Below are positions 1-10,249 of a DNA stretch of 64,000 nucleotides, piece after piece. The stretch is from Halichoerus grypus. Taxonomy: Eukaryota > Chordata > Mammalia > Carnivora > Phocidae. Location: contig NC_135714.1 of NCBI RefSeq assembly GCF_964656455.1, positions 65,063,850 to 65,127,849 of the forward strand, in the 5' to 3' direction. A program made the position numbers and the translations under genes. The notes under the pieces are model-generated. The model was not told the origin of the DNA. It made no database searches and was given only the letters and a program-made list of their open reading frames with translations. Numbering within the stretch: the stretch's first letter is position 1; every line of letters starts with the position of its first letter.

Positions 1-719
1 GCATCACTCGCAGCCCCTGCCTTGACTCTGGACGAAAGCTACCAGCTACATGCTTGGGGGGGGGGGGGCAGCAGGGAACCAGAGTGACTAAGGGCTGAGT
101 TTATTGTCAGAGAGTCTGGAAATCTTCCCCCTTCCAGGGCACATAATACATTATTAATAAGGGAAAAGTGACCTTCTGCACCTTATAAAAGAAAAATATA
201 GCCACTTGAGATTTGAGCAAGTCATTTGTTGTGGCTCCAGATGCCAGGAAACTCAGATATCTCTCTCTATCTTCCTCTTGCAGCCCCTGTGTTAGCTATT
301 AGTACTGCTCAACTAATAATAAATAGTTAATTTAATTGTTTTTGAAATAAATCTTACTGGTCACAGAGAAAGTAGGTGGCTTTGCTCGATTTTTACAGAA
401 GGTCCTTGCTTTCTTATGTTTCCTTGTGCTCAGAGTGGGATCCCAGGAGCCCCCAACAAGCAGGAAAACGTGTCTGCCAGGGCTTCAGCCCGGCCATGCT
501 GACATCAGGGAGCTCCTGACCCTGATGATCCAACTGCCGAGCATGGGCTCCACCCACCGGAGTCCTGCCTCTTGCAGGGTTCAGCACAACAGGAGAGAAA
601 GGAAGCTTAGCCAGTAGAAAGCCAAACTGCAAAACTGATAGAAAGCATAAGATACTATCTATGACACTGAAAGAGGAAACATTTCCTAAGGCATGAAAAG
701 CACTCGTCTTTCTCTTTAG
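1..719. other. Unassigned single-copy sequence
   Basis: I see no gene or recognised repeat here. The only compositional feature is an uninterrupted run of 13 G at 56-68. The small open frames on both strands have no recognisable domain. Confidence 0.4.
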
Positions 720-1292
720 AAGCAAATTCAAACTCATTATCCTGGCCTCTAAAGCCTGACACGATGAGCCAGCCTCTGAGGTCATCTCTTGCCTACCTCC
801 CCACCCCCCTGGGCCTTGTTTCTGCCCCCCAAATGCAGCAAGCCCACTTTGGGGCTCTACACTCACCTGGAGTGCTGTGACCTGCATGAGGATGGCTTGT
901 CATCATTCAGGTCTTGGCATTAATGTCACCTTCTCAGAGATGCCTTCCCAGATGGCCCCATCTTATGCACTCAACTTCCACCTTTTTTTCTTAAGATTTT
1001 ATTTATTTATTTATTTATTTGAGAGAGAGAGAGAAAGAACAGGTGGGGGAGGGGCAGAGGGAGAAGCAGGCTCCCCTCTGAGCAGGGAGCCCAATGTGGG
1101 GCTCGATCCCAGGGCCCTGGGATCATGACCTGAGCCGAAGGCAGACGCTCAACCGACTGAGCCACCCAGGCGTCCTCAACTTCCACCTTTACCCGCAATG
1201 TAACCACTAGAAAGTATGTTTCAGTAGAACAGGGCTCTGACCTCCATTCATCACTCTATTCCCAAATATTTGTTGGATGGATGAATAAATAA
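720..1292 (+). mobile_element. L2 LINE 3' region, split by a SINE
   Basis: The text follows the plus-strand L2 consensus as I know it. A segment at 745-800 resembles the 'cctacatgatctggcccc' part, TTCAGGTCTTGGCATTAATG is followed by TCACCTTCTCAGAGATGCCT, and the 3' end is AAATATTTGTTGGATGGATG followed by AATAAATAAATAA. A CAN SINE with its target duplication occupies 970-1190, so the L2 continues on both sides of it. The copy is old and diverged and keeps no usable reading frame. Confidence 0.7.
986..1174 (-). mobile_element. CAN SINE (tRNA-derived), minus orientation
   Basis: Read on the minus strand it begins at the tRNA-like head near 1174 (GCCTGGGTGGCTCAGTCGGT) and ends in the T/A-rich tail at 986-1020. 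A perfect 16-bp target-site duplication, CTCAACTTCCACCTTT, flanks it at 970-985 and 1175-1190. The body holds the GGTCATGATCCCAGGGCCCT segment and the reverse-complemented CT-rich region (GAGAGAGAGAGAAAGAAC). It sits inside an older L2. It is non-coding and was mobilised by the L1 machinery. Confidence 0.95.
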
Positions 1293-1460
1293 ATAAGAAA
1301 GTCTTGTCAGCAGAATGAGGAATTTGACGAGCTTGGAAGCAAGACTAAAAGTAGCAAGAGAGAAAGGAGTTAGGAAGAAGAGTCCCAAGGGAAGTGAGAC
1401 TAAAAACAGCTGCCAGCTCTCCCTTTCCTGTCATTGCAGCTTCACGCTCAGCAGAACAGG
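1293..1460. other. Unassigned spacer between L2 and L1
   Basis: This short single-copy stretch has no recognised feature. It contains CAGCAGAAC at 1449-1457, which recurs at 2112-2120 beyond the L1 body and may be a remnant of the L1 target duplication. Confidence 0.3.
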
Positions 1461-2147
1461 CTTTTTTTTTTCCTTTTTAAAAAACTGTGATAAAATTGAC
1501 AAAACATTGTATAAATGCAAGGTGCACAGCATATTGATTTGATACACTTATATTGCAATCGGATTGCCGCTGTAGCAATAGCTAACACCCCCATCATCAC
1601 GTAATTATAATTTCTTCCAGTGGTGGGAACAATTAAGATCTATTCTCTTAGCAAGCTTAATGTTTATAATATGGTTTTGTCCATAATCACTGTCCTGCGT
1701 ATTGGGTCTCCAGGACTTATTTATTTACTAGTTGCAAGTATGAGCCCTTCAACTACATCCATCCCACTCTCCCTGCCTTTGGAGATGACCATTCCAGTCT
1801 CTGGGTTTTGTTTTTTTTTTTGAGTTTGTGTGTTTTCTTTATTCAACGTATAAGGACCATCATACAGTATTTGTCTTTCTCTGTCTGGCTTATCCCCCCT
1901 TTACGTCAAACTTCAAAACTTTCTGCACTGCAAAAGAAACAACTAACAAAATTAAAAGGCAACCTATAGGATGGGAGAGAATATTTGCAAACCATGTATT
2001 CTATAAGGGGTTAATAGCCAAAACTTATAAAGAACTCATACCATTCAAGAGCAAAAACAACAAACAATCCAATTTAAAAAGTAAGCAGAAGAACTAAATG
2101 GGTATTTTTTTCAGCAGAACGTTATATAGGCAAAGGGATGAGAAGTA
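1461..2147 (-). mobile_element. Old L1 fragment with 5' inversion (twin priming)
   Basis: The left part (about 1461-1905) starts with a poly-T and carries L1 3'-end text in minus orientation, ending in CATACAGTATTTGTCTTTCT. The right part (about 1923-2147) is L1 ORF2 text in plus orientation; its translation includes RQPIGWERIFAN and GLIAKTYKELIPF, typical of the ORF2 C-terminal third. A 3' end followed by an inverted 5' segment is the usual product of twin-primed L1 insertion. The nearby 9-bp repeat CAGCAGAAC (1449-1457 and 2112-2120) could be a target duplication, but it is offset from the poly-T. The copy is dead. Confidence 0.7.
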
Positions 2148-2509
2148 CAGTCAGCAGCTACGTCTCCCTCCGGCCGCCGCTGCACTGTGCGCCCAGCCTG
2201 CCCATTCCCGGCAAGGAGCCTGGAGGACAGAGCCAACCAACCAGCGTCGGCAGCAGGGTCCTTCCCAGAGCATGGCAGCTTGCCGGAGGCTCCCCCCGCA
2301 ACTCCCCGGAAGACAAGACTGTTGGCCTCAGAACTTGTGCTGTCAACTCTCCTTCCTTCTCCTGCTGAGCCCATTTATTCCTGCCTGTATCTTCCGTAGG
2401 ATCCTGAATGCAGAACTTAACAGACTTTGGAAGGGCCAAGTGTATTCCCCACAATGAGCTGTGGGATCACCTTAGTCACAGAGCCTGCATTTATGGGGGC
2501 TAACTAGCT
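2148..2509. other. GC-rich segment with a CpG cluster, unassigned
   Basis: From about 2160 to 2320 the sequence is strongly GC-rich. By hand I count about 11 CpG dinucleotides in roughly 160 bases, against a strongly CpG-depleted surrounding. It contains CTCCGGCCGCCGCTGCACTG. Open frames cross it on both strands (119 codons at 2098-2457 plus, 98 codons at 2158-2454 minus). The plus frame begins inside L1 sequence and neither frame matches a family that I know. It could be a small CpG island, an unrecognised repeat, or chance. Confidence 0.4.
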
Positions 2510-2670
2510 GAGTTGATGCATTATTGCATTTAAATGCTCAGCCCTTCAATGAGGTAGCTCTTACTATTATCCCCATTTCTCAGATGAACAAACTAACTAA
2601 AGCTTAGAGAATTAAACTGCCCGGCGTCAAAAAACTCATAAATGATAGAATCAGCGTATAAACCTAGCTC
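2510..2670 (+). mobile_element. MIR SINE
   Basis: The core reads AATGAGGTAGCTCTTACTATTATC followed by CCCATTTCTCAGATGAACAA, matching the MIR core (gaggtaggtactattattatccccattttacagatgag). It continues through the expected 'gagaattaaactgccc' segment into the accession-type 3' part near 2670. It is an ancient, diverged tRNA-derived SINE with no product. Confidence 0.75.
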
Positions 2671-3639
2671 AAAAGTTTCTAAATGCTTTTAAGTGTCCAA
2701 ATGAGTAAAGTTATATTTTAAACTTTCTTCCTGTCTTTGGTATCTTGCTCTCAGTTTAATGAGTGGTTGATTCTTTCTTCTTCCATTACTGGTATGGGGG
2801 ATGAGTATCTAAATACGGTCGTCTACTTTTCTCTAGCTAGCCACATGAATTCCAAAGAAATGTGGCAATCTTTGCATATCTGTTTAACTTTTTTCACGGG
2901 TCTAATTGTAGAGGTTATTTTTTGATTGTTTGCTTTTCGAGGACTCCTTCCTTGTCGGCCCTAGGCCCCCAGAAAGCTTCCTGACGTCCCTGACACCAGA
3001 CAAGTGTCCTCTACTTGCTCCACACTTTCTATGCCGTGCTGCCCCCTAGTGGTTCAAGTAAGTGCAGCCTCTCCTCAAGCCGCACTTCCTGAGAACCCAG
3101 AAGCCTCATCTTCTTCCAGTGCCCAGAGACATACAAATGTAGGGCCAAACCTCCACTCAGTGGATCCTTTAAGAATAATTTTCCTGCATTTATTGAGCGG
3201 CACATGGGCTGCCATACACTGTCTCTGCCTCGTGACCCAGGATTGGGCTATGGGTTCAAAATGACCGAGAGACCTTTCCAGATGAAACAGGGTTCATTCC
3301 ATCAGCTTCGGGTGCAGAAGCATTTCTTACTGCTTCTCTTGCCATTGATGAGGAACTAGGTAGAGGCAGTAAAGGATGCAGAGAAGACAGTGGTGGTAAT
3401 GAATGTGTGCTCAATAGGCAGGGCCTTCCTTTTACGGGTCACAGAGGGAGCGTGAGTTAGATGGCACCGTTGTTTCTACATGAAATATAAATGTGGAATG
3501 CAGCCCACTACTTTGGAATTCTTCTGAGTCTAAGGGAAGAAGTGGGGGCTTTGCCAGAGGAATAGAGAGGCTGGTAACAGTCCTTTAAATAGTCCCATGT
3601 TAGAAGGAAGTAGGAGTGAAAGCTGTAAGTGATTCGAGA
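2671..3639. other. Unassigned single-copy sequence
   Basis: I recognise no gene or repeat family here. The short frames at 2737-2925 and 3004-3264 have no domain signature. CTGCCCCCTAGTGG occurs at 3040-3053 and resembles a CTCF core motif; that is only a visual match. Confidence 0.35.
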
Positions 3640-4235
3640 TACTATCTACCTGTTTACTTGTTTGTTGTGGCTTTTCCAGAGTTTGTGTATCAGAACAACA
3701 AGAACTCCGAAGTTGCGTCTATGCGACGTTGCAAGATGGGCCAGGCTGACTGAAGTTACCCACGGTTCAGTCAAGCAGGTTTCACTGATTATTTTCTTCA
3801 CTGAATCCACCAGTTGTTTTGACAGTTCATAGACACAGCAAAACCAAGCCAGCGAGTTAGGCCAGACCACAAAGTCTGGTCTAAGTTTGCAAGAATTCTG
3901 ACTTGGACCCAGTTCAAGGTTGCTTTCACTTCAGTTTTATTACCAGAGCAGCCGACAACAGTGCAAAGGTTGTAGATGACATCAAGGATACAAATGGGTA
4001 GGTGTAGCTTGCGGACACCTCACATATTCATCTCCAAGGCACATCCGAAGTTCAGGGCGTCAACAGGGCCCAAGCGGGGTGAGGAACCTCCCCGGACGGT
4101 GGAGTCGCAAATAGATCTGACGGATCTACGTGTTGCCTGAGGATCACGGACTTCAAAAGGAATGCGGTAGCGGGGGTCCTGTGGTTGTTTCTTTTGGAGA
4201 GGGTATAAATGCACTCAGTATAGAGTATATTTATG
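3640..4235 (-). other. Unassigned CpG-enriched segment, possibly an LTR or retrocopy
   Basis: About 11 CpG fall in roughly 140 bases at 4040-4180, again well above the surroundings. On the minus strand a canonical AATAAA lies at 3937-3942, preceded by sequence that could be a U3/R region, with a TATA-like CATAAATATAC near 4225-4235. This layout is compatible with a minus-strand LTR, but I cannot define TG/CA ends or a target duplication. Frames of 64-109 codons on the minus strand match nothing that I know. A short hairpin, CCAGAC-CACAAA-GTCTGG, occurs at about 3864-3881. Confidence 0.3.
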
Positions 4236-4369
4236 TGTAGAAGGGCATGGATGGATGCAGATTGTCCAAGGGGTACTTGGGTAAAATATATTTTTCCTAC
4301 TAAAAGATTCCTGAATCTATAAGTGAACACAGCTTTTTTTTTTTTAAGCGCGAAGTGGTCACGTGTCAT

Positions 4370-4692
4370 AGTTCTAGCCAATGAGAGCTAGAAATCCCTG
4401 GTGAGGGCAACCTTTCTCAAGGAAAAAGGCAAGGCCTCCTCAGGAAGACAGGATAGACCGCAACCATCTTTTTATCCCTTTGCTCACACCTGGAACACAA
4501 AGAAGAGGCTTGGCGGTGTGGCAGCCATCCTGTGACTGTGAGGTAACAAGCATGGAAATGAAGACTTAAATGTTAGAGATGGTGAAGTGACTCACTGATG
4601 GCCTTTTTTTTTTTTCTTGTAAGACAAATAAACCCTAATGTTGAAGCCACTTATTATGAGTTTCAGGCTGTTGATGTAACACTCTCAGCTAA
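4370..4692 (+). mobile_element. MLT1-like MaLR LTR fragment
   Basis: The order of signals matches MLT1-type LTRs. AGCCAATGAGAGCTAGAAAT comes first, then GTGGCAGCCATCCTGTGACT and GAGGTAACAAGCATGGAAAT, then a tract ending in AAGACAAATAAACCCTAATG and AAGCCACTTATTATGAG, the usual polyadenylation and 3' end part. It is old, and the ends are approximate. No internal retroviral genes accompany it. Confidence 0.55.
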
Positions 4693-4699
4693 GAATGCC

Positions 4700-5240
4700 T
4701 GATGCACTCACCTGGGCCTGTATTACTCTTAGAGAGCCCTGACAGGGGCTGATGTTGTGGCTAGGCTGACCCCGTGGCTCATAATGATCGCAGGATTCAC
4801 TACAGCAAAAACCATCTGGGTACTTTATGGAACAAGATTTATTACTCACAAGTGCTGGAGGGTACACAGCACACCCAAGGGCCACAGAGAGACGTCTTGT
4901 GGGAGTGGGAGAGGGAGCATGGACATGGGAGTCTGCCTTCATGAGGGTCAAGGGTGGGGTGTCTGGGATTTTCCCCAGGTCACCTGTTATTGGCTAATTT
5001 GAAGAACAAGAGTGGGAAATTCGTGCAGAGGAGAGTAGAGGCAGAGTAACCCAAGCAGCTCGTTGTCTCCATCACCCAGGGTTTTCTGAAAGGGGAGCTC
5101 CATGAGTGTGATTGGCCCAGTTCCTTACCTGATTGCTTTGCTAAGAGCTGTGTCTTACAGATGGCAATGTGTTTTTTCAAAATGCCTGTCTCTGAAATGG
5201 ATGCCCCAGCAAGGCAATCAAAACCTTACTGTCAAACACT
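4700..5240 (-). mobile_element. Probable endogenous retrovirus LTR, minus orientation
   Basis: Read on the minus strand it shows an LTR-like order: AGCCAATAACAGGTGACCTG (CCAAT-like) near 4975-4994, a C-rich stretch, then GTGAGTAATAAATCTTGTTC with AATAAA at 4838-4843, followed by a U5-like part. I could not fix TG/CA ends or a target duplication and cannot name the family. It lies between two MaLR LTRs. Confidence 0.4.
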
Positions 5241-5295
5241 TAGACTACATCACTCTCCTAGTTAGTTATAACTGAATCATACATTCCTAACAGAT

Positions 5296-5668
5296 TGTCT
5301 TAGTCTGCTCCGGCTGCCATAACAAGATACCGTAGACTGGGTGGCTTAAACAGTTCTGGAGGCCGGAAAGTCCGAGATCAAGGCACCACCAGATTTGGTG
5401 TTTGGTGAGGGCCCTCTTCCTGGCTTGCAGAAGGCCACCTTCTTTCTGTGTCCTCACGTGACCTTCCCTCAGGGTATAGGAAAGAAAATGAGATTTCTCT
5501 CTTTTCCTCTTCTTAATAAGGTCACCAATTCCATCATGACGGTCCTACCCTCATGACATAATCTAAACCTAATCACCTCCAAAGGCCCCACCTTCAAATA
5601 TGATCACTATGGGGCTAAGAATTCAACATACAAATTTTGGAGGGAATACATACATTCAGTCCATAACA
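5296..5668 (-). mobile_element. MaLR solo LTR (MST/MLT1 group), minus orientation
   Basis: The element starts TGTCTTAGTCTGCTCCGGCT and ends ATTCAGTCCATAACA. It is the reverse complement of the MaLR LTR type that begins TGYTATGGACTGAATGT and ends with GCAGCC then GACTAAGACA. A perfect 5-bp target duplication CAGAT flanks it (5291-5295 and 5669-5673), as expected for ERVL-MaLR. The 373-bp length fits a solo LTR with a small internal deletion where the usual A-rich part is missing after GGTGGCTTAAACAG. A related copy in plus orientation lies at 11463-11806. Confidence 0.8.
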
Positions 5669-5673
5669 CAGAT

Positions 5674-7600
5674 ACATCTATAAACCAAAATATAAATTAT
5701 AGAAGTTTACCAATATTCCCTTAACTGCCCTGTGCTTTCACTTGAGTTATACAAAGCTGTCCTCTAAGTCATCCAGAGCACGTACAAAGGTAAGGCTATA
5801 CTTGGAGCCAAGAATCAAAGGTTAGCATTTGACTCATTTGAAAATTTGGTATAAGTTATCTTACTAAGCTGTGTCCACTTGAAGAGATAGAAAACAGTTT
5901 GATAAAGTGTATTTATTTAATTATTTGATTAAAGTGTATTTGATTAAAGTGTATTTATTTGATTATTTGATTAAATTATAAGATTTAACTTTGTCTCTTT
6001 GTTGGATTCAGGTTTTGAATAACCAAAAAATTATTTATATTTGGCTATCAACTTTAGAGACATATATCAGTTTAAAAAAAGACACACATAGGCAGACTTT
6101 TAAAATCTTTATTTGCCAATTTCATTTTAGTATCCAGCCTAATTCTAGCTCCTTTCTATTTCTTATTGACAGACTCATCTGAGGAATCAGAAAGAAGAAC
6201 AATCCAGGCTGTGAATACTTATTAAGTCGTCATTCTATACTGGATCATTAGGAACTGACCTAAAACTGTGAATTAATGAAAAGTTAGAAAGGAATGGATT
6301 GGGGTAGTACACTTGAAAAAGAAATTTGGCAGTAAAAGAAAAGATGTCTTTGTGTTAATTCAGCAGAAAAGTATCTGGTTACCTTCGAGAGAAAGCTATT
6401 AGCATCATATGGGACACATAAACGTATGCCTAATAGTGATTCACAATTGTAATTTTGGGTCATAATTATGCCTTCCACTATTATGTGTTTTTATGTTTTC
6501 TGTTGTATGAATACTTCTATTAACGAGTCAAAGAAAAAAAAAAGCAGTGTGAACATTTGAAACATTTCTTTGGGCTCCTGAATTTTTTTCATTCTAACAG
6601 TTACAGAGAGCTCTAGAGATAGAATACACTTTAAAATTTCCCTTTCACATTCATAAATCACTCAGCATTATATAAGAATCCCCGAGGTTTGTAAACTATG
6701 GCTTTATAGCCCACAAGAGGTTGGTTTTTTCCTTACTCAATAAGCTAGCACCTTTCTGTAGTTCCAGCTGGGATCCTGGCAAGGATTTGAACACAGCGTA
6801 AGGTAATGAAGTGGGGAATATGTCTAGTTTCAGTGTTAGAAATTATGCCCAGGCAGAGAGATGGGTTTTGTTTTTGTTTGTTTTTTTTGAGATTGACATT
6901 TATGTTGCATTCTTTTTGAAAAAGTAAAAAATGAAGCAAAACAAAAAAACCCCACCAATTTTTATCATAACATTTTCGGGAAGCAGTTGGGTCAAAATAT
7001 AAAATATACAACAGAGGTGTGCCAAATGCCACCCCCTACAGCCAATAAATAATGCCAAGCTTTGGACAATGCTAACAAGCCATTGGGGTTTACAGTCCGA
7101 GAGAAAAGGCTCTAGAAGTTATGTCCTGCCCTATGGGGATTCTGATACCTCTCCTTTGCCCCAGCTCTTTATCTGAAACATTAGAGAGATAATCGAAATA
7201 TCTTGCTGATGTTTGAAGGCTAACCTTGGAGTCTAGATGAAACTAGGTTTTATAGTCACTCTAGAATAATTTGGAGCTCTATGTTGAAAAGAATTAAAAG
7301 TTCAGGAACCCTTTAAACAAATAAACATATAAACATACCCACCCTAGGTAGATTTCAGAAGTGATTGAAAATGCCTGGCCTCATCCCTTTGCCCAAATTC
7401 TCTCTCTCCCTGCCCACTCCCACACATCCCCAGGAGACGGGAAGTATTAATATAGACTCTCCACAGAAAAATACCTCTTTTATAGGACTTAGGGACTTAG
7501 AGATGAAGTAGTGGTTTATTTTGATTATCCAGATTATAGTCTCTCCTTTACACTTTTTAAGTTTAAGTCTGTCCGAATAGCAATTAATAGTCTGATATTG
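5674..7600. other. AT-rich single-copy sequence
   Basis: I recognise no gene or dispersed repeat. The stretch is AT-rich with several homopolymer runs and a local three-copy tandem repeat at 5904-5972. The small frames (63-95 codons) show no domain. Confidence 0.35.
5904..5972. repeat. Three-copy AT-rich tandem repeat
   Basis: A 27-bp unit, AAAGTGTATTTATTT followed by AATTATTTGATT, occurs at 5904-5930 and again with one change at 5946-5972. Between them is a 15-bp shortened copy, AAAGTGTATTTGATT (5931-5945). This looks like local slippage or duplication. Confidence 0.8.
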
Positions 7601-7601
7601 C

Positions 7602-7682
7602 AAAAAAAAAAAAAGAAAGAAAAAGAAAGGAAGGACGAGAGGAGGGAAGAGGGAAAGAGAGAGGTTGAGGGGTGAGGGGACA
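7602..7682. repeat. A-run and purine-rich low-complexity tract
   Basis: A run of 13 A is followed by AAAG, GGAAGG and GAGG blocks, almost pure purine on the plus strand. No element of which it would be the tail is recognisable directly upstream. Confidence 0.8.
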
Positions 7683-7789
7683 CAGGAGAATATCCAACTA
7701 CGAGTGACTTATTTCATTTTACAATAGAAGATTTTAATTTTGTCAATTTATTTCTTGGTAGAAAAATATTTTTAATGTAAAATATTTTT

Positions 7790-8850
7790 ATTTAAAAAAA
7801 TTTTTAATTTTAATTCCAGTTGAGTTAATAATAGCTAACATACAGTGTTATGTTAGTTTCTGGTGTGCAATATAGTGATTCAACATTTCCATATATTACT
7901 CAATTCACATCAAGATAAGTGTACTCTTAATCCCCATCACCTATTTCACCCATCCCCCCACTCACCTCCCCTCTGGTAACCATCTGTTTGTTCTCTATAG
8001 TTAAGAGACTGGTTTTTGGTTTGTGTCTCTCTCTTCTTTTGTTCATTTGTTTGTTACTTAAATTCCACATATGAGTGAAATCATATGGTATTTGTCTTGC
8101 CCTGAGTAACTTATTTTGCTTAGCATAATACTCTCTGGATCCATCCATATTGATGCAAATGGCAAGATTTTATTCTTTTTATGGCTGAATAATATTCCAT
8201 GATATATACGAGATGATACCATATCTTCTTTATCCATTCATCTCTCGATGGACACTTGGGCTGCTTCCATAATGTGGCTATTGTAGATAATGCTGCTATA
8301 AATATAGGCCTACATATATCCCTCTGAATTAGTGTTTTCATATTCTTTGGGTAAAAACCCAGTAGTATGATTACTGGATCGTGGAGTAATTTAATTTTTT
8401 GAGGAACCTCCATACTGTCTTCCACAAGGGCTGCACCAGTTTGCATTCCCACCAATAGTGCATGAGGGTTCCTTGTTCTCCAGATCCTCGCCAACACTTG
8501 TTATTTCTTGTTTTTGATTATAGCCATTCTGACAGGTGTGAGGTGATATCTCATTGTGGTTTTGATTTGCATTTCCCTGATGATGAGTGATGTTGAGCAT
8601 CTTTTCACGTATCTGTTGACCATCTGGATGTCTTCTCTGGAGAAATGTCTATTCATGTCTTCTGCCCATTTTTTAACTGGATTATTTGTTTTTTTGGTGT
8701 TGAGTTGTATAAGTTCTTTTTATAGTTTGGCTGCTAACCCTTTATTAGATTTGTCATTTGCAAATACCTTCTCCCCATCTTCACTAGTTGTCTTTTAGTT
8801 TTGTTAGTCTTTTTCTTTGCTGTGCAAAGGCTTTTTATTTTGGTGTAAGA
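7790..8850 (-). mobile_element. 5'-truncated L1 LINE 3' end, minus orientation
   Basis: Plus-strand text runs from a T/A-rich 3' end through GTGATTCAACATTTCCATAT and CCCATCACCTATTTCACCC, the carnivore L1 3' UTR, into ORF2 C-terminal text ending GCTGTGCAAAGGCTTTTTAT near 8845. It is about 1.05 kb and lacks everything 5' of the ORF2 C-terminal part. Its first ~380 bp match a second minus-strand copy at 34735-35133. Confidence 0.9.
8120..8850 (-). pseudogene. Broken L1 ORF2 C-terminus
   Basis: The minus strand encodes fragments of the L1 ORF2 carboxy terminus: WKQPKCPSRDEWIKK and MEYYSAIKR in the 8120-8497 frame. Upstream text matches the segment encoding 'AKAFDKIQH'-distal to 'PILKAI'-type ORF2 sequence only loosely. 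Frames change near 8390 and stop codons interrupt it. No endonuclease or reverse transcriptase domain is present, so it has no activity. Confidence 0.8.
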
Positions 8851-10105
8851 AGACGTATTTTTAATCCCATAATTTACATCATGCTATAAATTTTTGCATC
8901 TCTCTTTGTATCTATGAAAGATTTGGTATCAACCCCTCTGAATTTATTTCTTATCGTCATAGCTTTTATTCTAAGCAGTAGCTTTGAGGCAAAAGGGCTA
9001 TTGGGGCTCTTTCATAACTCATAAGCTTGAAGACTGTAGGTTCTTCCTGCCTCCTGCTCTGGAAAGTTCATAACTTTAAACCCTTGAAATCATACCCTCC
9101 TCTACTTATATTTTGCCTGATTGTTCCCTAATACTGAGTTTTATCTGATAGTAAAATACTGTATGTCCCCTCACTTTCTGGAGAACACCCGAAAACAGCA
9201 TGACTTACAACATAATAACCGAATCTGGTGAAATTAGCCTCCACGACTACATATTACGTGGTTTTGGTGGCAACTGTTTCAAACAACAAATGTATTTTTA
9301 GATTATTTATTCTGTTTCTAAAAGAATTTCAGTTATGCAACTGAGAATAAAAACAAGTATGGGAAGTGTATTTTGCTATATGTGTATTTCAATAAAAACA
9401 TCTTTAAAAGAAATATATGAAATAAGACAAGTTGTAGCTATTGAGTTCATTTCTGTTAAAAATATTACCCTTGTTATTCAAATCTTTCCAAATTAAGTCG
9501 GGATCTTTGGGGTTACATACCCTTAGTGTATTGTTTAAATAGATTTTTCTTTATCTGCAGGGATGATGACCACTTCTTGGAAGTATTGGGGTTGCAATTT
9601 TTATTTCATGCTTATGAAATATATTGTACTGAAAACTCTAGAGAGTCAAATCTGTAATTCATTCTTATAACTGGTACCACCTGCAAAGTGGAAGCACCCC
9701 AGCCCCACCCATGACTCCTTCCTGGGTTTCACCACAGACAAGGACCCTGGGAATTAAAGAATCTTGATTTGTAGCATTCGAACCTGTGATTTAATCACAG
9801 TAAGGAAAGGAACTTTAACCCGTATGTAAAAGTCAGAAATGGTTATAGGGTTTCCCAATGACATTTTCCATGAAGTTATACATTCACGAGTCCCAGAGTG
9901 TTGATTTGGGCATCAGTCCTGTACTTTATTTCCTCTCCCTCTTACCTATGTGTGATGTGTGTATTTGTTCCTGCATGTCTGTATATATATTTTTTTCACA
10001 TGCAGTCAAGAGAGAGTGGCTGAAAGGAGCATTACAAAGGTGCATTTAAGCAATCATTACCCAGTAGTGTAGAACCATACAAGGTTAACCTACCCAGGGG
10101 CTAGC
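8851..10105. other. AT-rich single-copy sequence
   Basis: I recognise no gene or repeat in this stretch. The single 63-codon frame at 9858-10049 has no domain. Confidence 0.35.
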
Positions 10106-10245
10106 CAGTATTTCTCAAAGTATAAATTCTACCTCTCCAGATCTATTAAATGAGAATCTCTGCCACGGAAGCCTGGGTATCTGTATTAAAAACAAATCCC
10201 TAAGTAGTTCTTATCCATATTAAAATCTAAAGAATGGCTAAGTTT
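10106..10245 (-). mobile_element. MER5-like hAT-Charlie MITE
   Basis: AGTATTTCTCAAAGTATAAA, then GAGAATCTCTGCCACGGAAG and CTGGGTATCTGTATTAAAAA follow the reverse complement of MER5A/5A1 (the part with 'aatctgtgttttaacaag'). It is old and non-autonomous. Confidence 0.55.
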
Positions 10246-10249
10246 GATC

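Noticed and set aside
4114..4128. Short palindrome AGATC-TGACG-GATCT
   Set aside because: A 5-bp stem with a 5-base loop occurs often by chance and has no supporting context.
8120..8497. 125-codon minus-strand frame
   Set aside because: It is the broken C-terminus of L1 ORF2, not a host gene, and is annotated as such.
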